9,236 nucleotides of DNA. Origin: DATLYT01 sp035574455. GTDB taxonomy: Bacteria > Bacteroidota > Ignavibacteria > UBA10030. Position 1 is the stretch's first letter; each line of letters starts with the position of its first letter. This document shows, one piece after another, positions 1 to 6,486 of the stretch. The notes beneath the pieces were generated by a model. The model made no database searches and was not told the origin of the DNA. It was given only the letters and a program-made list of their open reading frames with translations. The stretch lies in the NCBI GenBank assembly GCA_035574455.1, contig DATLYT010000217.1, forward strand, positions 1 through 9,236. Reading direction: 5' to 3'. A program made the position numbers and the translations under genes.

Positions 1-500
1 GCCTTTTGCATCCGATTGTGACTCTCCTCTGTCGCATCGCCCAATCGCTCCACCAAGCCCTTGCTATGAAGTAAGTGATAGCCTTCCTCCATCAAAATTT
101 TTTCCGCTGCCTCCTTGATCGGTTGGAACGAACTGGACACAAGACTCCTCAGCCTGACCTGTTCCGCCTCATCAAACAGATACTGCCGCACAACGGTGTA
201 GGCAAAATCATCTTTGGGATAGGAAACAAAGTGGCACGACATGAACTGCTTCCAGTCCCGTTCGAAGCCCATCCAATCGGGCGACTTACCTGTCAGTTGT
301 TCGTGGATCGTATACCAGACGAGTGCATGGCCCATTTCATCCTGAGCGATATTGGAGAAGGCAATGTCTTCTTCCAGGATCGGCGCGTAGCCCGTCCACT
401 CTGAGTCCCGATGTCCCAGAACAAACTCATCGTCCGCTAAAGCGACAAGGAATTTGACCAACGGTTCGCGCGGGATGTTCGCGGGAACTTCGATTGCCAT
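1..500 (-). CDS. paaC: 1,2-phenylacetyl-CoA epoxidase subunit PaaC (3' end cut by window edge)
   Basis: Reading the minus strand from the ATG at 500 gives an uninterrupted frame of 166 codons that runs off the left edge, so the C-terminal part (the family is about 250 residues) is missing. The protein has the ferritin-like helical-bundle signature of Paa oxygenase subunits, with two ExxH motifs: E55-M-G-H58 within AQDEMGHA, and E139-G-Y-H142 within MEEGYHLLH. PaaC is the structural partner of the catalytic PaaA in the PaaABCE complex, which epoxidises the ring of phenylacetyl-CoA in the cytoplasm. The start is supported by an AAGGAG ribosome binding site (508-513) seven bases upstream, inside the last codons of paaB; only two bases separate the paaB stop from this ATG. 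Place in the paaABC order and the sequence both support the call. Confidence 0.93.
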   Translation of the reverse strand, partial: MAIEVPANIPREPLVKFLVALADDEFVLGHRDSEWTGYAPILEEDIAFSNIAQDEMGHALVWYTIHEQLTGKSPDWMGFERDWKQFMSCHFVSYPKDDFAYTVVRQYLFDEAEQVRLRSLVSSSFQPIKEAAEKILMEEGYHLLHSKGLVERLGDATEESHNRMQK

Positions 501-502
501 CA

Positions 503-778
503 CTATTCTCCTTTATCCGGAGCGTCAAACGCCTTCGGGTCGCGGTAGCTCTTATCAATCACTTGAGCGAAGAATGCGTCGTCTTGATAATCGGTGCCTG
601 TAATGTCTTTAGTGCGGACAACCCACAGGCTGGAGCACTTCAGCCGCCGCGCAAATTGATCCCGCGCCATCTGCAACGCCATCTGCGGGTCGGGCGCGTG
701 GACCGCTCCAACGTGTACATGCGGGTCACCCCGCTTGGTCTGGTGAAACACTTCGTACGTCTCCCACTGGGTGTCCAT
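503..778 (-). CDS. paaB: 1,2-phenylacetyl-CoA epoxidase subunit PaaB
   Basis: A 91-residue protein, the normal size for PaaB. It opens with WETYEVFHQTKRGDPHVHVG and continues with the family pattern of an HxHVGAVHAPD segment, an alternating helix (MALQMARDQFARR) and a WVV segment near the middle. PaaB is a small non-catalytic subunit that bridges PaaAC units in the phenylacetyl-CoA epoxidase complex. Its ATG overlaps the paaA stop by one base (TAATG, 776-780). There is no strong ribosome binding site in front of it, so translation is probably coupled to paaA by re-initiation. The end of the gene carries the ribosome binding site of paaC. The call is very secure from sequence plus its place between paaA and paaC. 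Confidence 0.95.
   Translation of the reverse strand: MDTQWETYEVFHQTKRGDPHVHVGAVHAPDPQMALQMARDQFARRLKCSSLWVVRTKDITGTDYQDDAFFAQVIDKSYRDPKAFDAPDKGE
508..513 (-). promoter_or_regulatory. Ribosome binding site of paaC inside the end of paaB
   Basis: AAGGAG on the minus strand sits seven bases before the paaC ATG and is part of the codons for the final K-G-E of PaaB. It fixes the paaC start at 500 and means ribosomes finishing paaB pass directly over the paaC initiation site, which favours balanced synthesis of the subunits. Confidence 0.75.
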
Positions 779-1713
779 TATGCTGCAGCTTTCTTTTTAG
801 CAACCGCTAAAGCTTCCCTCACCCACCGGCCTTCTTCGTGCGCCTTGCGGCGAGCTTCCAACCGTTCTTTATTGCACGGACCATCGCCGTTCACAACGCG
901 CTTCAGTTCCTCCCAATCCGGCTCCGTGTAGTCGTAATGACCGGTTTGAGGATTGTATTTGCAATTCGGGTCGGGCACGTCGAAGCCGAGTGCGCGGATC
1001 TGAGGTACGATGTGGTCGACAAACTCCTGCCGTACCTGCTCGTTCGTTTTCGTCTTGATGCGCCACCGCATCGCCCGCTCGGTGTGTGCGGAGAGTTTCG
1101 TAGGTGGGCCGGACATCATGAGCGTCGGATACCACCAGCGATTAATCGCATCCTGTACCATGGCGCGCTGCTCGGGCGTTCCCTTGGCCAGAGCAACGAT
1201 GGAATCATACCCTTGTTTAATGTGAAATGATTCCTCATAGCAGATTCGCTTCATCGCGCGCGCATACGGGCCGTAGGAGCTTTGGGCGAGCATCGTTTGG
1301 TTAATGACTGCCGAGGTATCCACAAGCCAGCCGATGATGCCAACGTCAGCCCAGGTGGGGGTAGGGTAGTTAAAAACGTTGGCGTACTTCGCTTTGCCGG
1401 AGAGGAGTTCCTCGATCATTTCTTCGCGGGATTTACCGAGCGTTTCTGCGGCTGTGTAGAGAAGCTGACCATGGCCCGCTTCATCCTGAACTTTTGCGAC
1501 GAGTGTGAGCTTGCGCCGAAATCCAGGCGCGTACGGAATCCATTTCCCTTCCGGTAGCTGGCCGACGATTTCACTGTGAGCATGCTGGCTGATCATGCGG
1601 ATGAGCTCTTTGCGATACTCATCCGGCATCCAATCGCCCGGCTCGATCTTCTCGCCGCGATTGATGCGGGCTTCAAACTCCGCCAATTTTTCTTCGTACG
1701 TCTTTTCTGGCAT
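778..1713 (-). CDS. paaA: 1,2-phenylacetyl-CoA epoxidase catalytic subunit PaaA
   Basis: A 311-residue ferritin-like diiron oxygenase subunit of typical family length. It is the catalytic chain of the phenylacetyl-CoA epoxidase, which uses O2 and electrons delivered by the reductase PaaE to make ring-1,2-epoxyphenylacetyl-CoA. Candidate diiron ligands are visible as E48 (HAHSE), the pair E78-A-G-H81 in VQDEAGHGQ, and the pair E161-S-F-H164 in CYEESFHIKQ; D132 in the WLVDTSA helix sits where the fourth helix ligand is expected. The ATG at 1713 is preceded by a purine-rich AAGAAGAG about seven bases upstream. It is the first gene of the paaABC cluster, behind a leader of roughly 165 bases that carries a palindromic repeat, a candidate promoter and an operator-like palindrome. 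Other paa genes (paaD, paaE and the beta-oxidation-like genes) would be expected beyond the left edge. Confidence 0.96.
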   Translation of the reverse strand: MPEKTYEEKLAEFEARINRGEKIEPGDWMPDEYRKELIRMISQHAHSEIVGQLPEGKWIPYAPGFRRKLTLVAKVQDEAGHGQLLYTAAETLGKSREEMIEELLSGKAKYANVFNYPTPTWADVGIIGWLVDTSAVINQTMLAQSSYGPYARAMKRICYEESFHIKQGYDSIVALAKGTPEQRAMVQDAINRWWYPTLMMSGPPTKLSAHTERAMRWRIKTKTNEQVRQEFVDHIVPQIRALGFDVPDPNCKYNPQTGHYDYTEPDWEELKRVVNGDGPCNKERLEARRKAHEEGRWVREALAVAKKKAAA

Positions 1714-1740
1714 AGATTGCTCTTCTTAAATGAAGATTTT

Positions 1741-1853
1741 TGTCATGCCCGAATACCTTAGTCGGGCATCTGGTTATGAGATTCTCGCTAAAAGTTCCGA
1801 TTTCTGCATCCCCTCAAAAGCGGAATCCCAGGATACGGGACACGCATGAATGA
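1741..1853. repeat. Mosaic REP/MITE-like palindromic intergenic repeat
   Basis: The block contains a perfect 8+8 stem, ATGCCCGA (1745-1752) and TCGGGCAT (1762-1769), with a 9-base loop. It continues with half-palindrome pieces such as GATTCTCGCTAAAAG and GCGGAATCCC. Its ends are imperfect inverted copies of each other (GTCATGC at 1742-1748, GCATGAATGAC near 1842-1852). The general form (GTCATnCCCG... with GATTCnCGCTAAA modules) is like dispersed intergenic repeats known from many bacterial genomes, including Chlorobi/Ignavibacteria relatives. Only one copy is in the window, so calling it dispersed is inference. It lies between the candidate paa promoter and paaA, so it would be transcribed in the leader and could fold as RNA. 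Confidence 0.5.
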
Positions 1854-1886
1854 CCATAAAAAAGGAACATAGCAAAACACTCAAAA

Positions 1887-1915
1887 AATATAGCAATTTT
1901 TGGATGAGAAGTAAA
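1887..1915 (-). promoter_or_regulatory. Candidate sigma70-type promoter for paaABC
   Basis: On the minus strand a TTTACT -35-like box (1910-1915) and a TATATT -10-like box (1887-1892) are separated by exactly 17 bases in an AT-rich stretch. The -10 matches five of six consensus bases and the -35 four of six. The expected transcription start is near 1880, giving a leader of about 165 bases before the paaA ATG. A Bacteroidota-type TAnnTTTG -7 element is only approximately matched here. The call is based on sequence alone. Confidence 0.4.
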
Positions 1916-1929
1916 CATCGTCCGATGTT
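1914..1929. promoter_or_regulatory. Operator-like perfect palindrome at the paa promoter
   Basis: AACATCG-tc-CGATGTT is a perfect inverted repeat of 7+7 bases with a 2-base centre (read AACATCGGACGATGTT on the minus strand). It touches the candidate -35 box and extends just upstream of it, a position where repressor binding would block RNA polymerase. The short centre fits a dimeric repressor site better than an RNA hairpin. paa operons in other bacteria are controlled by GntR-like PaaX or TetR-type PaaR repressors that respond to phenylacetyl-CoA; no regulator gene is in this window, so the binding protein is unknown. Confidence 0.4.
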
Positions 1930-1994
1930 AAACAACCACATTGTAAGACGGATGCACAATTCTCAACCTGTGAGGAAAGGAGAAAGCGCCATCA

Positions 1995-2356
1995 TCACTT
2001 TGCGAACGTAGCAAGGATGTACAGCATCGACGCGGTCCCGTCAACCGTTGGCTCATTGGTCGAGTAATCGCCAAGGTCGTCGTGGTACACAAAGGCGTCG
2101 CTTTGGAATCGAGCAAACCGGTCTTCTCGCGTTAGGCGTAAACCTCGCAAGCTACGAAAGATTGAGCCATGCACAGGTCTATCCACCAGTGCACCCGTCA
2201 AACGCAAGCCCAGTTCCTTCCCCACGACGGTATGTGGGTCGAAGAAGAATGAGGAGTTTCATCGTACCTGGCCAGATGATAGAGTACTGCCACAACGATG
2301 GAACTGATCACGATCAGGCTTGTGAGTTCGGACACTGCTACAACACGGGAAGAATT
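1995..2356 (-). pseudogene. Decayed coding remnant, glycoside hydrolase family 9-like C-terminus
   Basis: Two overlapping minus-strand frames together look like one broken gene. The upstream frame (2356 down to about 2240) reads through ELTSLIVISSIVVAVLYHLA and then RYDETPHSSS. A one-base shift near a TTCTTCTTC run (2241-2249) moves to the frame reading FFDPHTVVGKELGLRLTGAL and on to a TGA at 1995. Near its end that frame carries HDDLGDYSTNEPTVDGTASM, which resembles the C-terminal active-site region (D...DYxTNE) of family 9 glycoside hydrolases. A TGA at 2357-2359 closes the upstream frame and the rest of a roughly 500-residue or longer enzyme is absent, so this is a fragment. An alternative is a short intact ORF starting at the GTG at 2225 (76 residues). 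The GH9 resemblance is from memory of family motifs and is moderate. Confidence 0.45.
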
Positions 2357-2395
2357 TCAAGGGAAGAATCTACGTTTGCAATTGACTTATTGTAA

Positions 2396-2449
2396 AACCG
2401 TTCTTTGAATCTTCGAGATATTGCGAGACACGATCTTCTTGGGCGATTG
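2396..2449. other. Short non-coding spacer, nothing recognised
   Basis: Together with the remnant, promoter and repeat, this belongs to a stretch of about 735 bases (1714-2449) with no intact gene. Directly after the stop of the 69-residue gene I looked for a GC-rich hairpin followed by a T-run on the minus strand and found none, only a loosely repeated TCTCG. How transcription of the upstream operon ends is not evident. Confidence 0.4.
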
Positions 2450-2659
2450 TTAGCCAGCTTTCCTGGCTTTCTCAAACGTGTGGATGACCTTTGTGGATCC
2501 GGCGAGTAGATGCATCACCACGGCCACATCGCCATCTAATTCAGCCAACTTGTCCTTTGCTGCCTGGATGGCCTCTTCTTCTGACTCATAGAGCGCGGTG
2601 AACATGTTTTTCGGAACATCAAGCGTTTTAGTAATGAGAATGCGGTATTTGGGTTTCAT
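2450..2659 (-). CDS. Small hypothetical protein, 69 residues
   Basis: I do not recognise this family. The protein opens with a basic beta-strand-like segment (MKPKYRILITKTLDV), then an acidic, alanine-rich helix (YESEEEAIQAAKDKLAELDG), a hydrophobic strand (DVAVVMHLLAG) and a basic tail (FEKARKAG). The strand-helix-strand order suggests a compact soluble cytoplasmic alpha/beta protein; there is no signal peptide or membrane segment, and no cysteines. A GAAGGAGT ribosome binding site (2663-2670) lies four to five bases from the ATG, which strongly supports translation. It is the last gene of the minus-strand run, 54 bases after the amidohydrolase stop, and could be co-transcribed with it. No function is inferred. 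Confidence 0.72.
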   Translation of the reverse strand: MKPKYRILITKTLDVPKNMFTALYESEEEAIQAAKDKLAELDGDVAVVMHLLAGSTKVIHTFEKARKAG

Positions 2660-2713
2660 GAGACTCCTTCGTTCAGAATGACTATAGACCTAAAATGTTT
2701 CAGAAGTCTGGCA

Positions 2714-4435
2714 CTACTTCTTATACGCGACTTTCCCTCCAACAATCGTGTACAGCACTTCGGTGGATGGAATCTCGTCTTCCGGAATTGTCATAATATC
2801 TTTCGAAAGCACAACGATATCCGCCAATTTGCCGGGCGTCAACGAGCCTTTGATGTTCTCTTCGAACGCCCCATAGGCTGCGTTGATCGTATAGGATTTG
2901 AGCGCCTCTTCCCGTGTCATCCGTTGGTCCGGATAGAATACCGAGCCGTCCTTCAGCTTGCGGGAAACGGAAGCGTAGAAACATTCAATCGGGCTGACAT
3001 CTTCCACCGGTGCATCGGTACCGTTTACGATCAACGCTCCGGTCTTCATCAGCTTTTGCCAGACGTAGGCACCTTCCTCCGCTCGTTTGGCGCCAAGTCG
3101 GGCTGTGACGTACGGCGCGTCAGAAGTACAGTGAATTCCCTGCATCGAGGCAATCACCCCTAACTTGCCGAACCGCGGAATATCTGCCGGATGAAGATGT
3201 TGAGCGTGTTCTACGCGCCAGCGCAAATCTTTTTTGTCAGGACTCTTCTTGAATGCCTCTTCAAAAATATTCAACGTCTCCCGGTTCGCCCGGTCGCCAA
3301 TCGCATGAACACAAAGCTGATAGCCGTGCTGCAGAGCAAGCTGCGCCACTGTTTTGATTTCATCGACCGGCGTGGTATTGAGTCCAGTGCTCGACGGCAA
3401 ATCGGAGTACGGCTCCAGCAACCAGGCTCCCCGCGGGCCCAGTGCTCCATCAATCGAACGCTTGATTGCCCGCACGGTCAACCGCGAATCACCATAATTC
3501 ACCATACGGTACTTTGCCAGGTTGGCCTCTAATCGATCCACACTCTCCCTCACCATCACCCAAAGTCGGACACCTAACTTACCTTCATCGACCATCGTCT
3601 TGAGCAAGTCGACTGTGGCAAACGATGAGCCAGCATCCTGGAAACTCGTGACACCTTTCGAGAGACACTCCTGCGCGGCAAGCTCAATCTCTTTTCTTGC
3701 CACTGCTAATCGCTCCTCGGGTGTAAGTTTCGATTGCGCTTCTGCGAGTGCACGTCGTACCAATCCCTGCGCCGTTTCGCGGAGCAGTCCGGTCGGATTA
3801 CCTTTGGCATCCTTTAAGATTTCACCACCGGGAGGGTCGGGTGTCTTACTGGTGATTCCCGCCAACTCCAACGCCTTGCCGTTCGCGAATCCGGCATGAC
3901 CGCTGGCGTGTGTGAGGAGCACGGGATTGTTCGGCGAGACTTTGTCCAGCGATTCATGCGTGGGGAAGCCTTCGACATTTGGTTGCGGAACCTTGTCCCA
4001 TTTCTCCTGATGCCAGCCGCGACCCAAAATCCACTCACCGGGCTTCGCTTTCTTCGCAGCCTCTCCGACCATCGCTACAATCTCGTCCCAGCTCTTCACC
4101 TTCATTAAATCGAGATTCATCTTCGCCGCTCCGATGCCGGTAAAGTGGCCATGACCCTCAATGAAGCCGGGGATAGCGAGTTTTCCCTGCAAATCAATCA
4201 CCTGCGTTGCACGACCGAGGTATCTTTCAATTTCTGCATTGCTTCCCACGGCGAGAATTTTGTCCCCCCTCACTGCAATTGCCTGTGCTTGCGGTTGTCG
4301 ATCATCGACGGTGATGATTTTTCCGTTACGGAGAACCAGTGTGGCAGTATCCTGCTGATTCAGCGCACCGAAGAACAGAAACAGTGCGACGAGAAAACCA
4401 CTGAGAATGATTGTATAGATGATCTTGCGTGTCAT
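2714..4435 (-). CDS. Membrane-anchored amidohydrolase family 3 protein (YtcJ-like)
   Basis: A 573-residue metal-dependent hydrolase of the amidohydrolase superfamily, YtcJ/NfdA-like branch, at typical length. Residues 5-25 are a hydrophobic segment (IIYTIILSGFLVALFLFFGA) after a short basic N-terminus, so the enzyme is probably exported or anchored with its domain outside the cytoplasmic membrane. The beta-sandwich start (LVLRNGKIITVDD) and end (GKLADIVVLSKD) are intact. Metal-site residues visible are H95-x-H97 (GHGHF), the basic residue K325 near SIDGALGPRGAW, H377 (VHAIGDRAN), H410 (RVEHAQHLHP) and D474 (NGTDAPVED). Substrates of this branch are varied (amides, N-acyl and formyl compounds), so the substrate here is unknown. 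An AGGAAG ribosome binding site (4438-4443) overlaps the upstream stop codon, with only six bases between the genes, implying coupling to the EMO-like gene. Confidence 0.9.
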   Translation of the reverse strand: MTRKIIYTIILSGFLVALFLFFGALNQQDTATLVLRNGKIITVDDRQPQAQAIAVRGDKILAVGSNAEIERYLGRATQVIDLQGKLAIPGFIEGHGHFTGIGAAKMNLDLMKVKSWDEIVAMVGEAAKKAKPGEWILGRGWHQEKWDKVPQPNVEGFPTHESLDKVSPNNPVLLTHASGHAGFANGKALELAGITSKTPDPPGGEILKDAKGNPTGLLRETAQGLVRRALAEAQSKLTPEERLAVARKEIELAAQECLSKGVTSFQDAGSSFATVDLLKTMVDEGKLGVRLWVMVRESVDRLEANLAKYRMVNYGDSRLTVRAIKRSIDGALGPRGAWLLEPYSDLPSSTGLNTTPVDEIKTVAQLALQHGYQLCVHAIGDRANRETLNIFEEAFKKSPDKKDLRWRVEHAQHLHPADIPRFGKLGVIASMQGIHCTSDAPYVTARLGAKRAEEGAYVWQKLMKTGALIVNGTDAPVEDVSPIECFYASVSRKLKDGSVFYPDQRMTREEALKSYTINAAYGAFEENIKGSLTPGKLADIVVLSKDIMTIPEDEIPSTEVLYTIVGGKVAYKK

Positions 4436-4441
4436 AACTTC

Positions 4442-6472
4442 CTATGATGTTGGTGAAGAGTTACCTTGGGATGCGTCCAGTAAAATTTCTGCAATGTCCC
4501 GCACAGCAACGCGATCTAATGCCTCCTTTGCCTTAACTCCATCAGTCATCATCGTCATGCAAAACGGGCAGGCCGTCCCGATGACGTCAGGTTGAACGGA
4601 AAGTGCCTCCTCCGTCCGCTCAATATTCACCCGCTTGCCTTCGTGCTCCTCCATAAACATCCGACCTCCGCCGGCGCCGCAGCAGAACCCGCGGGTGCGA
4701 TTGCGCGGCATTTCTACGACCTGCACACCGGGAACAGCTTTGAGGATGTTACGCGGCTGGTCGTAGACCTCATTGTAACGGCCTAGGTAGCAGGAATCGT
4801 GGTACGTGATCTTGGCTCGTGCGGCCTGGGAAACTTTGATACGTCCTTCGTTCACAAGCTGCATGAGAAAATCGGTATGATGCACTACTTCGTAACTGCC
4901 GCCAAACTGCGGGTATTCATTCTTGAGCGTGTTGAAACAATGCGGACAGGAAGTGACGACCTTCTTGAACTTGTACTTGTTCAGCGTCTGGACGTTGTCT
5001 TTCATGAGCATCTGGGCGAGGTACTCATTGCCGATGCGGCGAGCGGGGTCGCCCGTGCATTTCTCTTCGGTGCCGAGAATCGCAAACCGTACCCCTGCCT
5101 GTTGCATGAGTTTGGAAAGAGCCTGCGTTACTTTTTTGTACCGAGCGTCGTACGAGCCCGCACAGCCGACCCAGAAGAGAACATCGACCTCCTGCACATC
5201 CGCCATACGTGGGATGTTCATTCCTTCTGCCCAATCTGCACGGCTTGATGCACTGAAGGCCCACGGGGTGAAGTTGTTCTCGAGATTGCGGAAGACCAAC
5301 TGCACTTCCTGCGGGAAGTTCGACTCCATCAGCACAAGATTCCGCCGCATCTCGACGATCGCATCGACATGCTCGATATTGACCGGGCACTCCTGAACGC
5401 AGGCCATACAGGTGGTACAGGCAAACAACTCCTGTGGTGTGATGTAGTCATGGATCAGCGTTTTTTCGAGAGGGCTTTTCTCGCCTTCCGCCACAGCGAC
5501 ATCTCCCCCATCCAGCACCAACGGCCCTTTTTCTTCAAGCCTCCGTCGGATATCAACAATGATTTTCCGAGGAGAGAGCAGTTTGCCCGTGGTGTTGGCC
5601 GGACATGCCGCTGTGCATCGACCGCATTCGGTGCAGGTATAGCCATCCAGGAGTTGTTTCCAGGTCAAATCCTCAACATCACTCGCGCCAAATTTCTCCA
5701 CGTTCTCCGCTTCGAGGTCGAGCGGTTTCAGCGCCCCGCGAGGTTGTAAAGAGCTGAAGTAGACATTCGGGATAGAGCTTAGCACATGGAGATGTTTGGA
5801 GTACGGCAGGTAATTCAGAAAGGCGAGGACAAGAACGATATGGATCCACCAATAAATTTCGAACCATGTCTGGGCAGAGGAAGACCCAAGCGAGGCATAC
5901 ATGGGCGTCAGCGCACCGGAAAGGAATCTCGCGTTCACAAGCTCGTGGTCTTGCAGCGCCATGCGGGCCGCGTTCTGACCGATCATGCTGACCATAATGA
6001 GAAGAATTGCGACGAGAATGGCCGTCGCATCAATCTTGCCGTGGAGGTCGACTTCAAGCCGCTTCGGTCTCATGACGTATCGACGCCAGAGAGCGACAAG
6101 GACGGAGATGATCACGAGTCCGGCAAAAAGCTCCTGCAGAAACGCGAGCCATCTGTAGAGGTCAACACCGAGGACCCAGGTGAGCGAGAAATCGGAGACA
6201 ATGCCTTCGCCGATGGACTCGACGACGGCAGTTAATAAGATCACGAAGCCCCAGAAGATGAAGAAGTGCATCAGGCCGGCAAGCGGCTCACGCAAGAGCT
6301 TCGACTGGCCGAACGCAACAACGGCAACATTCTTCAGGCGTTCCCATGGACGATCGAAACGGTTCTCCGGTTTCCCAATGCGCAAATGGAGAATCAACCG
6401 CCGGACGCTGTACGAGAACAAACCAATTGAGGCAAGAAAGACGACGAGAAATACGATATTTTTGATTTCCAC
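4442..6472 (-). CDS. Membrane Fe-S/cytochrome b oxidoreductase, EMO-like (ETF:menaquinone oxidoreductase type)
   Basis: A 676-residue fusion. The N-terminal 240 residues are a NarI-like membrane domain with about five helices (near 5-27, 66-88, 108-130, 150-168 and 203-222) and histidines placed as possible heme b ligands (H69, H211, H227, H229). Then come two 4Fe-4S motifs, C280-x2-C283-x2-C286-x3-C290-P and C352-x2-C355-x2-C358-x3-C362-P, and two HdrD-like CCG domains. The first has C437, C472 and C509-x2-C512; the second has C561, C597-C598 and C635-x2-C638. This architecture matches the DUF224/EMO proteins, which pass electrons from reduced ETF (from acyl-CoA dehydrogenases) to menaquinone in the cytoplasmic membrane. 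Related HdrD/GlpC-type reductases are the main alternative; no etf genes are in the window. The start is a GTG at 6472 without a clear ribosome binding site, 14 bases after the phzF-like stop; no ATG occurs in frame until M68, inside the membrane domain. Confidence 0.88.
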   Translation of the reverse strand: MEIKNIVFLVVFLASIGLFSYSVRRLILHLRIGKPENRFDRPWERLKNVAVVAFGQSKLLREPLAGLMHFFIFWGFVILLTAVVESIGEGIVSDFSLTWVLGVDLYRWLAFLQELFAGLVIISVLVALWRRYVMRPKRLEVDLHGKIDATAILVAILLIMVSMIGQNAARMALQDHELVNARFLSGALTPMYASLGSSSAQTWFEIYWWIHIVLVLAFLNYLPYSKHLHVLSSIPNVYFSSLQPRGALKPLDLEAENVEKFGASDVEDLTWKQLLDGYTCTECGRCTAACPANTTGKLLSPRKIIVDIRRRLEEKGPLVLDGGDVAVAEGEKSPLEKTLIHDYITPQELFACTTCMACVQECPVNIEHVDAIVEMRRNLVLMESNFPQEVQLVFRNLENNFTPWAFSASSRADWAEGMNIPRMADVQEVDVLFWVGCAGSYDARYKKVTQALSKLMQQAGVRFAILGTEEKCTGDPARRIGNEYLAQMLMKDNVQTLNKYKFKKVVTSCPHCFNTLKNEYPQFGGSYEVVHHTDFLMQLVNEGRIKVSQAARAKITYHDSCYLGRYNEVYDQPRNILKAVPGVQVVEMPRNRTRGFCCGAGGGRMFMEEHEGKRVNIERTEEALSVQPDVIGTACPFCMTMMTDGVKAKEALDRVAVRDIAEILLDASQGNSSPTS

Positions 6473-6486
6473 GATGGTAGCCGTGC

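Noticed and set aside
494..931. Plus-strand open frame across paaB and the end of paaA
   Set aside because: It runs opposite two certain genes and gives no recognisable protein.
2304..2317. Palindrome CTGATC-AC-GATCAG
   Set aside because: It is short, lies inside the decayed coding remnant and is not next to any promoter-like sequence; chance is a sufficient explanation.
2048..2395. Plus-strand open frame of 115 codons in the gene-poor stretch
   Set aside because: It shows no protein-like pattern, while the minus strand over the same bases has a coherent remnant with a recognisable motif.
2660..2713. Possible terminator or promoter between the amidohydrolase and the 69-residue gene
   Set aside because: Only a four-base stem (AGAC/GTCT) and a TATAGT without a matching -35 were seen, too weak to report.
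4799..5248. Plus-strand open frame opposite the EMO-like gene
   Set aside because: It is a shadow of the well-supported cysteine-rich coding frame on the minus strand.
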